A stretch of 5,246 bases of DNA from Deltaproteobacteria bacterium (GTDB lineage: Bacteria; Desulfobacterota; Desulfobacteria; Desulfobacterales; JAFDHS01), in NCBI GenBank assembly GCA_019308655.1, contig JAFDHS010000084.1, forward strand, positions 1 to 5,246, read 5' to 3'. Shown one piece after another: positions 1-5,246 of the stretch. Under the pieces are notes generated by a model that was given only the letters and a program-made list of their open reading frames with translations, had not been told where the DNA came from and searched no databases. Within the stretch, counting starts at the first letter, position 1, and each line of letters opens with the position of its first letter. The position numbers were made by a program, and so were the translations under genes.

Positions 1-1
1 A

Positions 2-778
2 ATTACCCCTCTCAACTATAAAATCGATCATGAAGCGGCCCGCATAACAATCAATAAATGGGTGGAACAGAAAACAAACGACAAAATCAAGGAGTTGATA
101 AAAAGAGGCATACTTGATCCGCTGGTACGACTTGTTCTGACCAATGCCATATATTTTAAAGGCAACTGGGCAGACCGGTTTGATAAAAACCTTACGAAAG
201 ATGCTATGTTTCATCTCTTGCCTGGAAAATCAATTAAAGTTCCGATGATGAATCAAAAGCAAAAGTTTGGATATGCAGAGCATGAAAACTTGCAGATTCT
301 TGAATTGCCCTATGTTGGAGAGGACCTTTCGATGCTTGTGCTGTTACCCAAAAAAGTTGACGGTCTGACGGAACTTGAAAACAAGCTGACAACAGATAAT
401 CTTAAAAAATGGACAAGGCACCTCGGGGAGAGAGAGGTTCGGGTATTTTTGCCAAAGTTCGAGATGACATCTGCGTTCAGGCTGGACAAGACGCTTGCTT
501 TGATGGGTATGCCCGATGCCTTTAGCATGAATGCCGACTTTTCAGGGATGGACGGAACCCAAAAGCTGAACATTTCCGCGGTAATTCACAAAGCATTCAT
601 AGCCGTTGACGAACAGGGAACCGAGGCGGCGGCAGCAACAGGCGTGGTCATAGGTGTGACATCTTTACCCCAACCCGCACCTGTTTTCCGAGCCGATCAT
701 CCCTTTATGTTTCTTATTCGTGAGAATCTTTCAAAGAGCATATTATTTTTCGGCAGAGTCGTTGATCCGACAATGTAA
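2..778 (+). CDS. Serpin (serine protease inhibitor family), 5'-truncated by window edge
   Basis: Serpins trap serine or cysteine proteases by a suicide mechanism: the reactive loop is cleaved and inserts into beta-sheet A. The frame is open from base 2, giving 258 visible residues; family members have about 370-420, so roughly the first third is missing. The GTG at 62 is internal, because the codons before it read as serpin (INKWVEQKTNDKIKEL, a conserved helix). Other family signatures are LTNAIYFKGNW (bases 140-172), a hinge EQGTEAAAAT at 611-640 matching the inhibitory P17-P8 consensus, and FRADHPFMFLI at 686-718, which fits the PROSITE serpin signature. It ends GRVVDPTM and TAA. Counting from the hinge puts P1-P1' at Thr-Ser (about 659-664). 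The segment from P1' to the FRADHPF strand is about three residues longer than in ovalbumin. A signal peptide cannot be judged. The small alanines and Thr at P8 argue for an active inhibitor rather than a non-inhibitory relative; the target protease is unknown. Confidence 0.96.
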   Translation: MTPLNYKIDHEAARITINKWVEQKTNDKIKELIKRGILDPLVRLVLTNAIYFKGNWADRFDKNLTKDAMFHLLPGKSIKVPMMNQKQKFGYAEHENLQILELPYVGEDLSMLVLLPKKVDGLTELENKLTTDNLKKWTRHLGEREVRVFLPKFEMTSAFRLDKTLALMGMPDAFSMNADFSGMDGTQKLNISAVIHKAFIAVDEQGTEAAAATGVVIGVTSLPQPAPVFRADHPFMFLIRENLSKSILFFGRVVDPTM

Positions 779-785
779 CCAACAC

Positions 786-807
786 AAAAGGCATGATAAA
801 ATGCTTT
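786..807. terminator. Weak stem-loop between convergent genes, possible bidirectional terminator
   Basis: The 33-bp gap between the convergent serpin and yjbQ stops contains AAAGGCAT, a six-base loop and ATGCTTT. These pair as a short stem with one bulged G, and the A-rich and T-rich flanks could serve as the U-tract for either strand. The stem is short and AT-rich, so termination activity is only suggested by its position between two converging genes. Confidence 0.3.
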
Positions 808-811
808 AACT

Positions 812-1222
812 TCAGATCACTTTTTCGGAAGGAAAGGGCATTAATTTTAAAACAACCTTTCTGGAACGTGGGCCGTCAAATTCACAGAAATATATCCCCT
901 GCCATGTTCCTAATACCAGTTTGCCGTTTTCTATTGCAATAAGTTCTGAAGATCCGACAAGGCTTGTCTTCATATGGGCGGCGGAATTTCCTTCGATGTG
1001 GCGATATCCGCCCTCCCATGGAATCATTTTGTTCAAGATAGTCTTGATATCGGTCCTTACATCCGGGTCGGCATTTTCATTAATGGTAACTGCCGCCGTG
1101 GTATGGGGCACAAAAACATAACAAAGCCCCTCATCGATCCTGGCCGATCGGATTGCATGTTGAATATCTGATGTAATATCGATTAATTGTGTTCTGTCGC
1201 TGGATTTTATATTGATAATCAT
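812..1222 (-). CDS. yjbQ: YjbQ / UPF0047 family protein (secondary thiamine-phosphate synthase-like)
   Basis: This is a complete 136-residue protein, the usual length for the family. It carries all the family hallmarks in order: PHTTAAVTINENADPDV (residues 39-55), HIEGNSAAHMKTSLVG (75-90, with the conserved histidines 75 and 83), and LGTWQGIYFCEFDGPRSR (about 104-121). It has no signal peptide or membrane segment, so it should be cytosolic. Known of the family: E. coli YjbQ shows weak thiamine-phosphate synthase activity when overproduced, but its physiological role is unsettled, so the product name should be read loosely. The ATG at 1222 is supported by an AGGAG at 1230-1234 with 7-nt spacing. 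It is transcribed toward the serpin and has no operon partner in the window. The family assignment is near certain; the enzymatic role is not. Confidence 0.96.
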   Translation of the reverse strand: MIINIKSSDRTQLIDITSDIQHAIRSARIDEGLCYVFVPHTTAAVTINENADPDVRTDIKTILNKMIPWEGGYRHIEGNSAAHMKTSLVGSSELIAIENGKLVLGTWQGIYFCEFDGPRSRKVVLKLMPFPSEKVI

Positions 1223-1229
1223 TCTTAAG

Positions 1230-1234
1230 CTCCT
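1230..1234 (-). promoter_or_regulatory. Ribosome binding site of yjbQ
   Basis: AGGAG on the minus strand lies 7 nt before the ATG at 1222. It supports that start codon and shows that the family's usual N-terminus (MIINIKS) is the real one. No convincing -35/-10 pair was found upstream. Confidence 0.75.
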
Positions 1235-1286
1235 GTGTAAACGCTTCGGTATTCAATTACGCGTCGATTTTCCGAATTATTCACAG

Positions 1287-1314
1287 GTAGGGGCACGTTG
1301 CGACGTGCCTCTAC
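1287..1314. repeat. 28-bp palindromic repeat (12-bp arms, 4-nt loop)
   Basis: GTAGGGGCACGT and ACGTGCCTCTAC are inverted copies that differ at one position (a G:T wobble in one RNA orientation) and flank the loop TGCG. Short GC-rich palindromes of the general form GTAGGGGCACG...CGTGCCCCTAC occur as dispersed noncoding elements in many bacterial genomes, so this is probably a REP- or MITE-like copy; that is recalled, not searched. It lies between yjbQ and a gene fragment, in a stretch (1223-1381) with no other recognisable gene. It has no T-tract, so a role as an intrinsic terminator is doubtful. Confidence 0.7.
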
Positions 1315-1381
1315 AGGATTCAATTTCCTTAACCATTTACTAGAGAATGGTAGAGTTGTAAAAGATTTTCATCGCTGAGAC

Positions 1382-1570
1382 TCATTTTAACAGAAAGGCT
1401 ATGATTTCTTCCAGAGCAGCATTTCCTGTCCGTTCTCCCAGGCCGTTGACCGTTACATCGACGAAATTCGCTCCGGCGGTCAGGGCGCTGACGGCATTGG
1501 CCGTGGCCATACCAAAATCATTGTGTGTATGGACACCGATATCAATTTTGAGCAGGGATTTCAAGCGGCT
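1382..1570 (-). pseudogene. Homocitrate / 2-isopropylmalate synthase fragment (HMGL-like TIM barrel), truncated at both ends
   Basis: About 62 residues of a Claisen-condensing acyltransferase of the NifV/LeuA family remain. IGVHTHNDFGMATA fits the family's second signature, with the metal-binding HxH at 1523-1531; NGLGERTGNAALEE (after FVDVTV) is the next conserved block of the barrel. In the intact enzyme (about 370-520 residues) this region lies near the end of the catalytic barrel. Here the 5' side stops abruptly near 1570, where plus-strand enzyme I coding begins. The 3' side ends in TGA (1382-1384) just after the last barrel helix, without the usual C-terminal region. A frame change at the AAAA run before the TGA would add about 18 codons (MSLSDENLLQLYHSLVNG, to a TAA at 1329-1331). 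Further upstream the minus-strand frame stays open to 1966, but that part is antisense to the enzyme I fragment and has no meaning of its own. The family is secure; homocitrate versus isopropylmalate synthase cannot be decided. Confidence 0.85.
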
Positions 1571-1996
1571 AAAATTCTGGATAGATTGCTTCGGAATGTC
1601 GATTTTGTGAGTATCGGTACCAATGACCTGATCCAGTATGTTTTGGCGGTGGACAGAAACAATCAGAAGGTGGCTTCGCTTTATACTCCCCTGCACCCTG
1701 CCGTGATTTCCACGGTTTCTGATATCGTCTCCATCTGCAAAAAAAATAATAAAAATGTCAGTATCTGTGGAGAAGCCTCTTCCAATCCCCTTTGTGCCTA
1801 TCTTTTTCTGGCGATGGAGACCGATCAAATGAGTATGAACCCCGCCTCCATTCCGATTATAAAGAATCTGATCAGAAAATCCCGAATGGCAGATGCAAAA
1901 AAGGCGTTGGAGAGGGTATTGTCTATGGAAGATGCTGATGAAATAGCCGATTTTCTGGATAAACACATGGCATGCTTAAAAGGCAATAGGCAATAG
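1565..1996 (+). pseudogene. C-terminal fragment of PEP-protein phosphotransferase (enzyme I, PtsI/PtsP type)
   Basis: Enzyme I takes phosphate from phosphoenolpyruvate and passes it to HPr-type carriers; this is the end of its PEP-binding barrel. VDFVSIGTNDLIQYVLAVDR (about 1598-1657) is the PEP-utilising enzyme signature. It is followed by LYTPLHPAV, ICGEASSNPL (the conserved active-site region Cys is at 1766-1768) and [18 protein letters not shown]. About 140 residues are present of a family length near 570 (PtsI) or 750 (PtsP). The phosphohistidine and N-terminal domains are absent, so it cannot work as enzyme I. Homology starts at about 1565 (AAKILDRLL); the upstream ATG/GTG codons lie in the antisense of the synthase fragment. 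The last codons (GNRQ, stop) are supplied by the first heptamer repeats. PtsP is slightly favoured by feel of the C-terminus, but its diagnostic GAF domain is not visible. Confidence 0.85.
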
Positions 1997-2135
1997 GCAA
2001 TAGGCAATAGGCAATAGGCAATAGGCAATAGGCAATAGGCAATAGGCAATAGGCAATAGGCAATAGGCAATAGGCAATGGGCAATAGGCAATAGGCAATA
2101 GGCAATGGGCAATGGGCAATGGGCAATGGGCAATA
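1982..2135. repeat. Heptanucleotide tandem repeat, 22 units of GGCAATR
   Basis: Twenty-two consecutive 7-bp units fill exactly 154 bp with no indels. The first 13 units are GGCAATA; unit 14 is GGCAATG; units 15-17 are GGCAATA; units 18-21 are GGCAATG; the last is GGCAATA. All changes fall at position 7 of the unit. The array follows the enzyme I fragment directly and provides its stop codon. On the minus strand all three frames stay open and give a 7-residue periodic peptide (IAYCLLP), which is a by-product of the period and not a gene. Similar heptamer arrays are known as dispersed noncoding repeats, for example in cyanobacteria. Copy number is likely to vary by slippage. Confidence 0.97.
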
Positions 2136-2198
2136 TAGACATTTGTCAGTTGCAAAAAAGCAACGGATAAATGTTCATTATCCATAGCCCATAGCCCA
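2120..2198. repeat. Nested inverted repeats downstream of the tolC-like gene
   Basis: TGGGCAATGGGCAAT (2120-2134, the end of the heptamer array) can pair with ATAGCCCATAGCCCA (2184-2198): 13 of 15 positions match, with two A-A mismatches spaced seven apart. Two perfect small hairpins lie inside: GTTGC/GCAAC with a six-base loop (2149-2164), immediately followed by GGATAA/TTATCC with a seven-base loop (2165-2183). In the efflux-operon transcript, which runs leftward, this would form a multibranched structure starting 12 nt after the stop at 2210. It may stabilise the 3' end or help termination, but no U-tract follows a strong stem, so a classical terminator is not claimed. Confidence 0.55.
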
Positions 2199-2209
2199 CT
2201 TATTCTGAT

Positions 2210-3493
2210 TTATCGAGGGAATCCTTCGATCATCCGGGTTAAGTTAAAATGGTTTCCTATGACACGGGTCCGGGCATCAACAACATTGAATTGGGCCCTG
2301 GCAAGAAAGAAAATTGCATCTAAAATTTCAGTTGAGGTCGTTACTCCTCTTTGAAACTGGAGCTGGGTGATTCTTAAATTTTCTTCGGCTTCGGCCTGAC
2401 TGCTTTGAGCCACCTTGAGATTTTCAAAGGCCACATCCAGATCCAGAAGAATATTTTTTAGCCGGGTTTTCAGATCTCTTTCAAGTTCAGCCAGATCATA
2501 GCCGGCGTTTTTGACATCCAGTTTGGCGTTGTTGATCCCGGCATACTTCTGGAAACCATCAAAGATATTCAAGGATATTTTCAGTTGAACTTCAAATTCA
2601 TGCTCGGATTCATCACCGGAACCCGGCAAATAGTCATTCTCGCCATTCCGGTAACCGGCGGAGATGTCCGCCCGGGGATAAAGAGTTGATCGGGCCGATT
2701 TCACTGCTAATTGAGCGGCTTCATGAAATTTTCGAAACGCATTCAATTCACTGCGCCGGCTGAGCAGGAGCGGTTCATATTCAGCTTTTTCAAGAAAATC
2801 GGGCAGCGTATCAAAATATGAAAAATCAAGATCAGTGATATTCAGATCTTTAGCAACAATTCGTTTTAAGGTATTCAGACTTTTTACGACAGCCGTTTTT
2901 GCCCGGTTGACTTCCTGGGCCGCATTGTCCATCTGCACCTTAATTTTCAAAACGTCATTTTTTTTTAAAATTCCGACTTCATATTTGAGCAGGGCATTTT
3001 TATGTTCTTTTTCGAGAAGCCGGTAGGCATTTTCAGCAACGTTCAGAAAGGTTTGATCCCGATAAATCTGAAGAAAGGCCAGAGATACCTCCAGCTTGAT
3101 ATCCTGTTCAACACCGCTTAGTTTGAAATTTTCGATCTCATGGAGCTTGTGAGCGGCTTTAAGATCGTAATAATCCTTGAAGCCGGAAAACACATTCAAT
3201 GTCATGCTGCCGGTCGTCGTGTGATATCTTTCATAATCGTCGAACGTGGTTAAATTGCCGTCAAAGTGACTGCCGCGATATTCGACATCAACTGCCGGAT
3301 AAAAATTGCCTTTTACAAAGCGGATATCTTCTTTGCTTTTTTCAACATTGGCCAGATATTGCTTGATCAGCTCACGGTTTTGTACGGCTGCCGTCATCAA
3401 TTCGTCCAGAGTTTGTGCATAAACACCTGAAGCCCCAATGATGAGAATGCAGATACTGACGAGAATATTAAACCGGTTATGCAATCGTTTCAT
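2210..3493 (-). CDS. TolC-family outer-membrane efflux channel
   Basis: This 427-residue protein is expected to form a trimeric barrel and periplasmic tunnel that carries substrates from an RND pump to the outside. Residues 1-26 form a signal peptide (basic MKRLHNR, hydrophobic core, then VYA before Q27). The mature chain shows the duplicated OEP plan: strand segments at about 64-74 and 94-105, a long helical pair, and the turn YEVGILKKNDVLK (171-183). The second copy has strands at 271-282 and 304-313 (ending NIFDGF) and the matching turn FQRGVTTSTEILDA (380-393). The start was set at 3493 rather than an in-frame ATG at 3544. The 3493 start gives a clean signal peptide and has AAGGA at 3501-3505 with 7-nt spacing, whereas the longer form adds 17 unlike residues. 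The start lies inside the end of the RND gene (17-bp overlap), so the two are very likely cotranscribed and translationally coupled. The substrate is not evident. Confidence 0.95.
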   Translation of the reverse strand: MKRLHNRFNILVSICILIIGASGVYAQTLDELMTAAVQNRELIKQYLANVEKSKEDIRFVKGNFYPAVDVEYRGSHFDGNLTTFDDYERYHTTTGSMTLNVFSGFKDYYDLKAAHKLHEIENFKLSGVEQDIKLEVSLAFLQIYRDQTFLNVAENAYRLLEKEHKNALLKYEVGILKKNDVLKIKVQMDNAAQEVNRAKTAVVKSLNTLKRIVAKDLNITDLDFSYFDTLPDFLEKAEYEPLLLSRRSELNAFRKFHEAAQLAVKSARSTLYPRADISAGYRNGENDYLPGSGDESEHEFEVQLKISLNIFDGFQKYAGINNAKLDVKNAGYDLAELERDLKTRLKNILLDLDVAFENLKVAQSSQAEAEENLRITQLQFQRGVTTSTEILDAIFFLARAQFNVVDARTRVIGNHFNLTRMIEGFPR

Positions 3494-5246
3494 CTCTTTT
3501 TCCTTCAAACCTGATAAAAAATGCCAGCAAAGAGGGAATGACAAACAGGGTCAGCACGGTTGACAGCATCAGGCCGCCCAGCAGGACACTGCCGAGACCG
3601 CGATAGAGTTCGCTGCCGGAGCCCGTGGAGACCACCAGGGGAAGCAATCCGAAAACACTGGTCGAGGCGCTCATGAAAATCGGGCGGATTCGTGTCCGAA
3701 CGGATTCGGATATGGCCGCAATCCCTTGCATTCCTTCATAACGAACATTGTTCAGTGCCTGATGAACAATCAGAATGGCGTTGTTGACCACCGTTCCGAC
3801 CAGAATAATAAAGCCCAGCATGGTCAAAACGTCAAAGGCCTGCGGTGCAATCACTGCATCCACCAGTCGCAGGCCGATAAAACCGCCGGCACCGGCCAAA
3901 GGCACGGTAAACAGGATGATCAGCGGATAAAAGAAGTTTTCAAACAGGGCCGCCATCAACAGATAAATGATGACGACCGCCAAGAGTAAATTCCATTGCA
4001 GCACCTGACGGGTCGTTGTCAGTTTGTCCGCACTGCCGCCGATGGAAATATTCACCGTTTCCAGTTGTCCTTTTGCTTTCAGGGATTCGACAATCTTGTT
4101 TTTGATGGTTTCCATGGCCGCTTGCAGGGGAAGATCCTCCGGCGGCGTGACTTCGAGCCTGATGGTTCGTTTGCGTTCCAGATGGTCCACCTGGTTCATG
4201 CCGGTGGTGTATTTCAGGTTGACCACATCACCGATGCGGATCAGATTGCCGTATGAATTGACAATAGAACTGTTAAGAATATCTTCGGGCGTCCTGAAAA
4301 TATCATCAGCGCCTTTGATGATCAAATCGACTTGCTTGACGCCTTCGGGTTGATATTCATCAATTTTACGCCCATCCATCAGAACATCGATATACATTCC
4401 GAGTTCACCTTCGGTGAGGCCGTTGGCCGCCAATTTGGTTTTATCGGGAATTAGGGTGACTTCCGGATAACTGATTTCCAGTGAAGGTACCGGCCGGATC
4501 TGAGACCCCTTGATTGCCTCGCTGATACTCCCGAAGAGTATGCGCGATGCTGTGATAATTTCCTGAATATCCGTGCCGGAGATATTTACGTTGATGGATC
4601 GCCCGGCGCCGATATCGCTCTGGAAAATACCGGTCTGAATGCTGACGCCGAACATATCCGGGATGGAATTCATGATCCGGTTAAACAGCGGCATCATTTT
4701 TCCGGCCTCGGTTTCATGGGTGCTGATACCACCGAACAGATTCAACTGAGGGGTTGCCACATAAAAAATATCTTTAATCTTAGGGATACCGTCTTTATAG
4801 TCTGCTTCAAAATACGGCGCTGCCTCCTTAAAGATATAGTTGCCGATGCTTTTTCGTTTTTCAAGGGAATTTCCAGGCGGTGGAACCAGAATGTTCATAA
4901 TCAGATTGCGATTGCCCTGGGGCAGGTATTCCGCTTTGGGTATGAGCAGAAACACCAGTGTAATGGATAATAACGTGAAGAACAGGATGGATGCCAGCCT
5001 TGTGGCCGTATTTTTCAGGAAAAACCCGGAAATACCCATGATAGCATTGACAAACATCTGACCGACCCGGCTGATGGGATCATTTTGGGATTTTACCTTT
5101 TTTGACCGCCGCATGTAAAATTGATTTAAAACAGTAGGAATGACGGAGACGGAGACAAAAAGGCTGATGATGATCGAAAAGGTGATGGCAATGGCGATAT
5201 CACGAAACAACTGACCCGCCTCTTCCTGGATAAAGATAATGGGTAC
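3477..5246 (-). CDS. RND efflux pump inner-membrane permease (HAE/AcrB-like), 5'-truncated by window edge
   Basis: The protein is a proton-driven pump subunit that works as a trimer with an adaptor and the TolC-like channel. The frame is open to the window edge: 589 residues, the C-terminal part of a protein that usually has about 1030. Visible residues begin VPIIFIQEEAGQMFRDIAIA, the conserved stretch around TM5, so the ATG at 5210 is internal. Then come TM6 (SIIISLFVSVSVIPTVL), TM7 near visible residues 83-103, the second large periplasmic domain (about 104-410) and the last membrane bundle (about 415-580) with LLMAALFENFFYPL and LGFIILVGTVVNNAILIV. The TM4 Asp pair lies outside the window. 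In TM10 the residue aligned with AcrB Lys940 is Asn (codon 3783-3785, in VVNNAIL), as in some other RND branches. The stop at 3477 overlaps the tolC-like start by 17 bp. The gene order predicts an adaptor gene upstream. Drug, lipid or other substrate cannot be read from this part. Confidence 0.96.
   Translation of the reverse strand, partial: VPIIFIQEEAGQLFRDIAIAITFSIIISLFVSVSVIPTVLNQFYMRRSKKVKSQNDPISRVGQMFVNAIMGISGFFLKNTATRLASILFFTLLSITLVFLLIPKAEYLPQGNRNLIMNILVPPPGNSLEKRKSIGNYIFKEAAPYFEADYKDGIPKIKDIFYVATPQLNLFGGISTHETEAGKMMPLFNRIMNSIPDMFGVSIQTGIFQSDIGAGRSINVNISGTDIQEIITASRILFGSISEAIKGSQIRPVPSLEISYPEVTLIPDKTKLAANGLTEGELGMYIDVLMDGRKIDEYQPEGVKQVDLIIKGADDIFRTPEDILNSSIVNSYGNLIRIGDVVNLKYTTGMNQVDHLERKRTIRLEVTPPEDLPLQAAMETIKNKIVESLKAKGQLETVNISIGGSADKLTTTRQVLQWNLLLAVVIIYLLMAALFENFFYPLIILFTVPLAGAGGFIGLRLVDAVIAPQAFDVLTMLGFIILVGTVVNNAILIVHQALNNVRYEGMQGIAAISESVRTRIRPIFMSASTSVFGLLPLVVSTGSGSELYRGLGSVLLGGLMLSTVLTLFVIPSLLAFFIRFEGKRDETIA
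3501..3505 (-). promoter_or_regulatory. Ribosome binding site of the tolC-like gene, inside the RND coding sequence
   Basis: AAGGA on the minus strand lies 7 nt before the ATG at 3493 and within the last codons of the RND gene. It decides the start of the channel gene and makes coupled translation likely. Confidence 0.65.

Noticed and set aside
310..573. Minus-strand open frame inside the serpin
   Set aside because: It is antisense to strongly conserved serpin coding sequence and has no recognisable motif.
1382..1966. A single 194-residue minus-strand protein
   Set aside because: Only the last 62 residues have family homology. The rest is the exact antisense of the plus-strand enzyme I fragment, so the long frame is an accident of the junction.
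1982..2135. CRISPR array
   Set aside because: The units are 7 bp and directly adjacent, with no spacers, so this is a simple tandem repeat.
2149..2164. Intrinsic terminator of the efflux operon
   Set aside because: The stem is only 5 bp; the T run lies in the loop rather than after the stem in the direction of transcription. It is kept only as part of a nested inverted repeat.
1825..2185. Three overlapping minus-strand open frames rich in an IAYCLLP repeat
   Set aside because: They arise because a 7-bp unit without minus-strand stops keeps all three frames open. The three frames encode the same peptide cycle, there is no start context, and the non-repeat parts are antisense to the enzyme I fragment or noncoding.
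3494..3544. Longer N-terminus for the tolC-like gene starting at 3544
   Set aside because: It would put 17 residues before a complete signal peptide, and a good ribosome binding site precedes the ATG at 3493 instead.
3726..4353. Plus-strand open frames inside the RND gene
   Set aside because: They are antisense shadows of a clearly conserved coding region, with compositions typical of reverse-complement reading.

Overview
The window looks like chromosomal DNA from a Gram-negative bacterium with an outer membrane: it encodes a TolC-type outer-membrane channel beside an RND efflux pump. The mix of a bacterial serpin, a YjbQ-family protein, an HAE-type RND pump and abundant small repeats would fit an environmental Desulfobacterota-like ('delta-proteobacterial') genome. 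That placement is inferred from gene style, not shown.

Layout, left to right. (1) 2-778, plus strand: the C-terminal two thirds of a serpin, cut by the window edge, with an intact inhibitory-type hinge. (2) 812-1222, minus strand: a complete yjbQ, convergent with the serpin. (3) 1223-2209: a scrambled, repeat-rich stretch with no intact gene. It holds a 28-bp palindromic repeat (1287-1314), a fragment of a homocitrate/isopropylmalate synthase on the minus strand (1382 to about 1570), and the C-terminal part of an enzyme I-type PEP-protein phosphotransferase on the plus strand (about 1565-1996). The two fragments are joined head to head, each lacking its 5' part at the same point. Next come 22 perfectly phased 7-bp tandem repeats (1982-2135) and a nested set of inverted repeats (2120-2198). 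(4) 2210-5246, minus strand: an efflux operon in the order RND pump (5' end outside the window), then TolC-like channel. The two genes overlap by 17 bp, which suggests translational coupling. A membrane-fusion (adaptor) gene would be expected upstream of the pump, beyond base 5246.

The pump and channel probably form one export complex across both membranes. The serpin and yjbQ show no visible functional link to it. The most unusual part is 1287-2198, where repeats and two broken genes from unrelated pathways meet. This could be a real rearrangement hotspot or a chimeric join made during amplification or assembly, and the sequence alone cannot decide between them. No RNA gene, CRISPR array, transposase or convincing promoter was seen.
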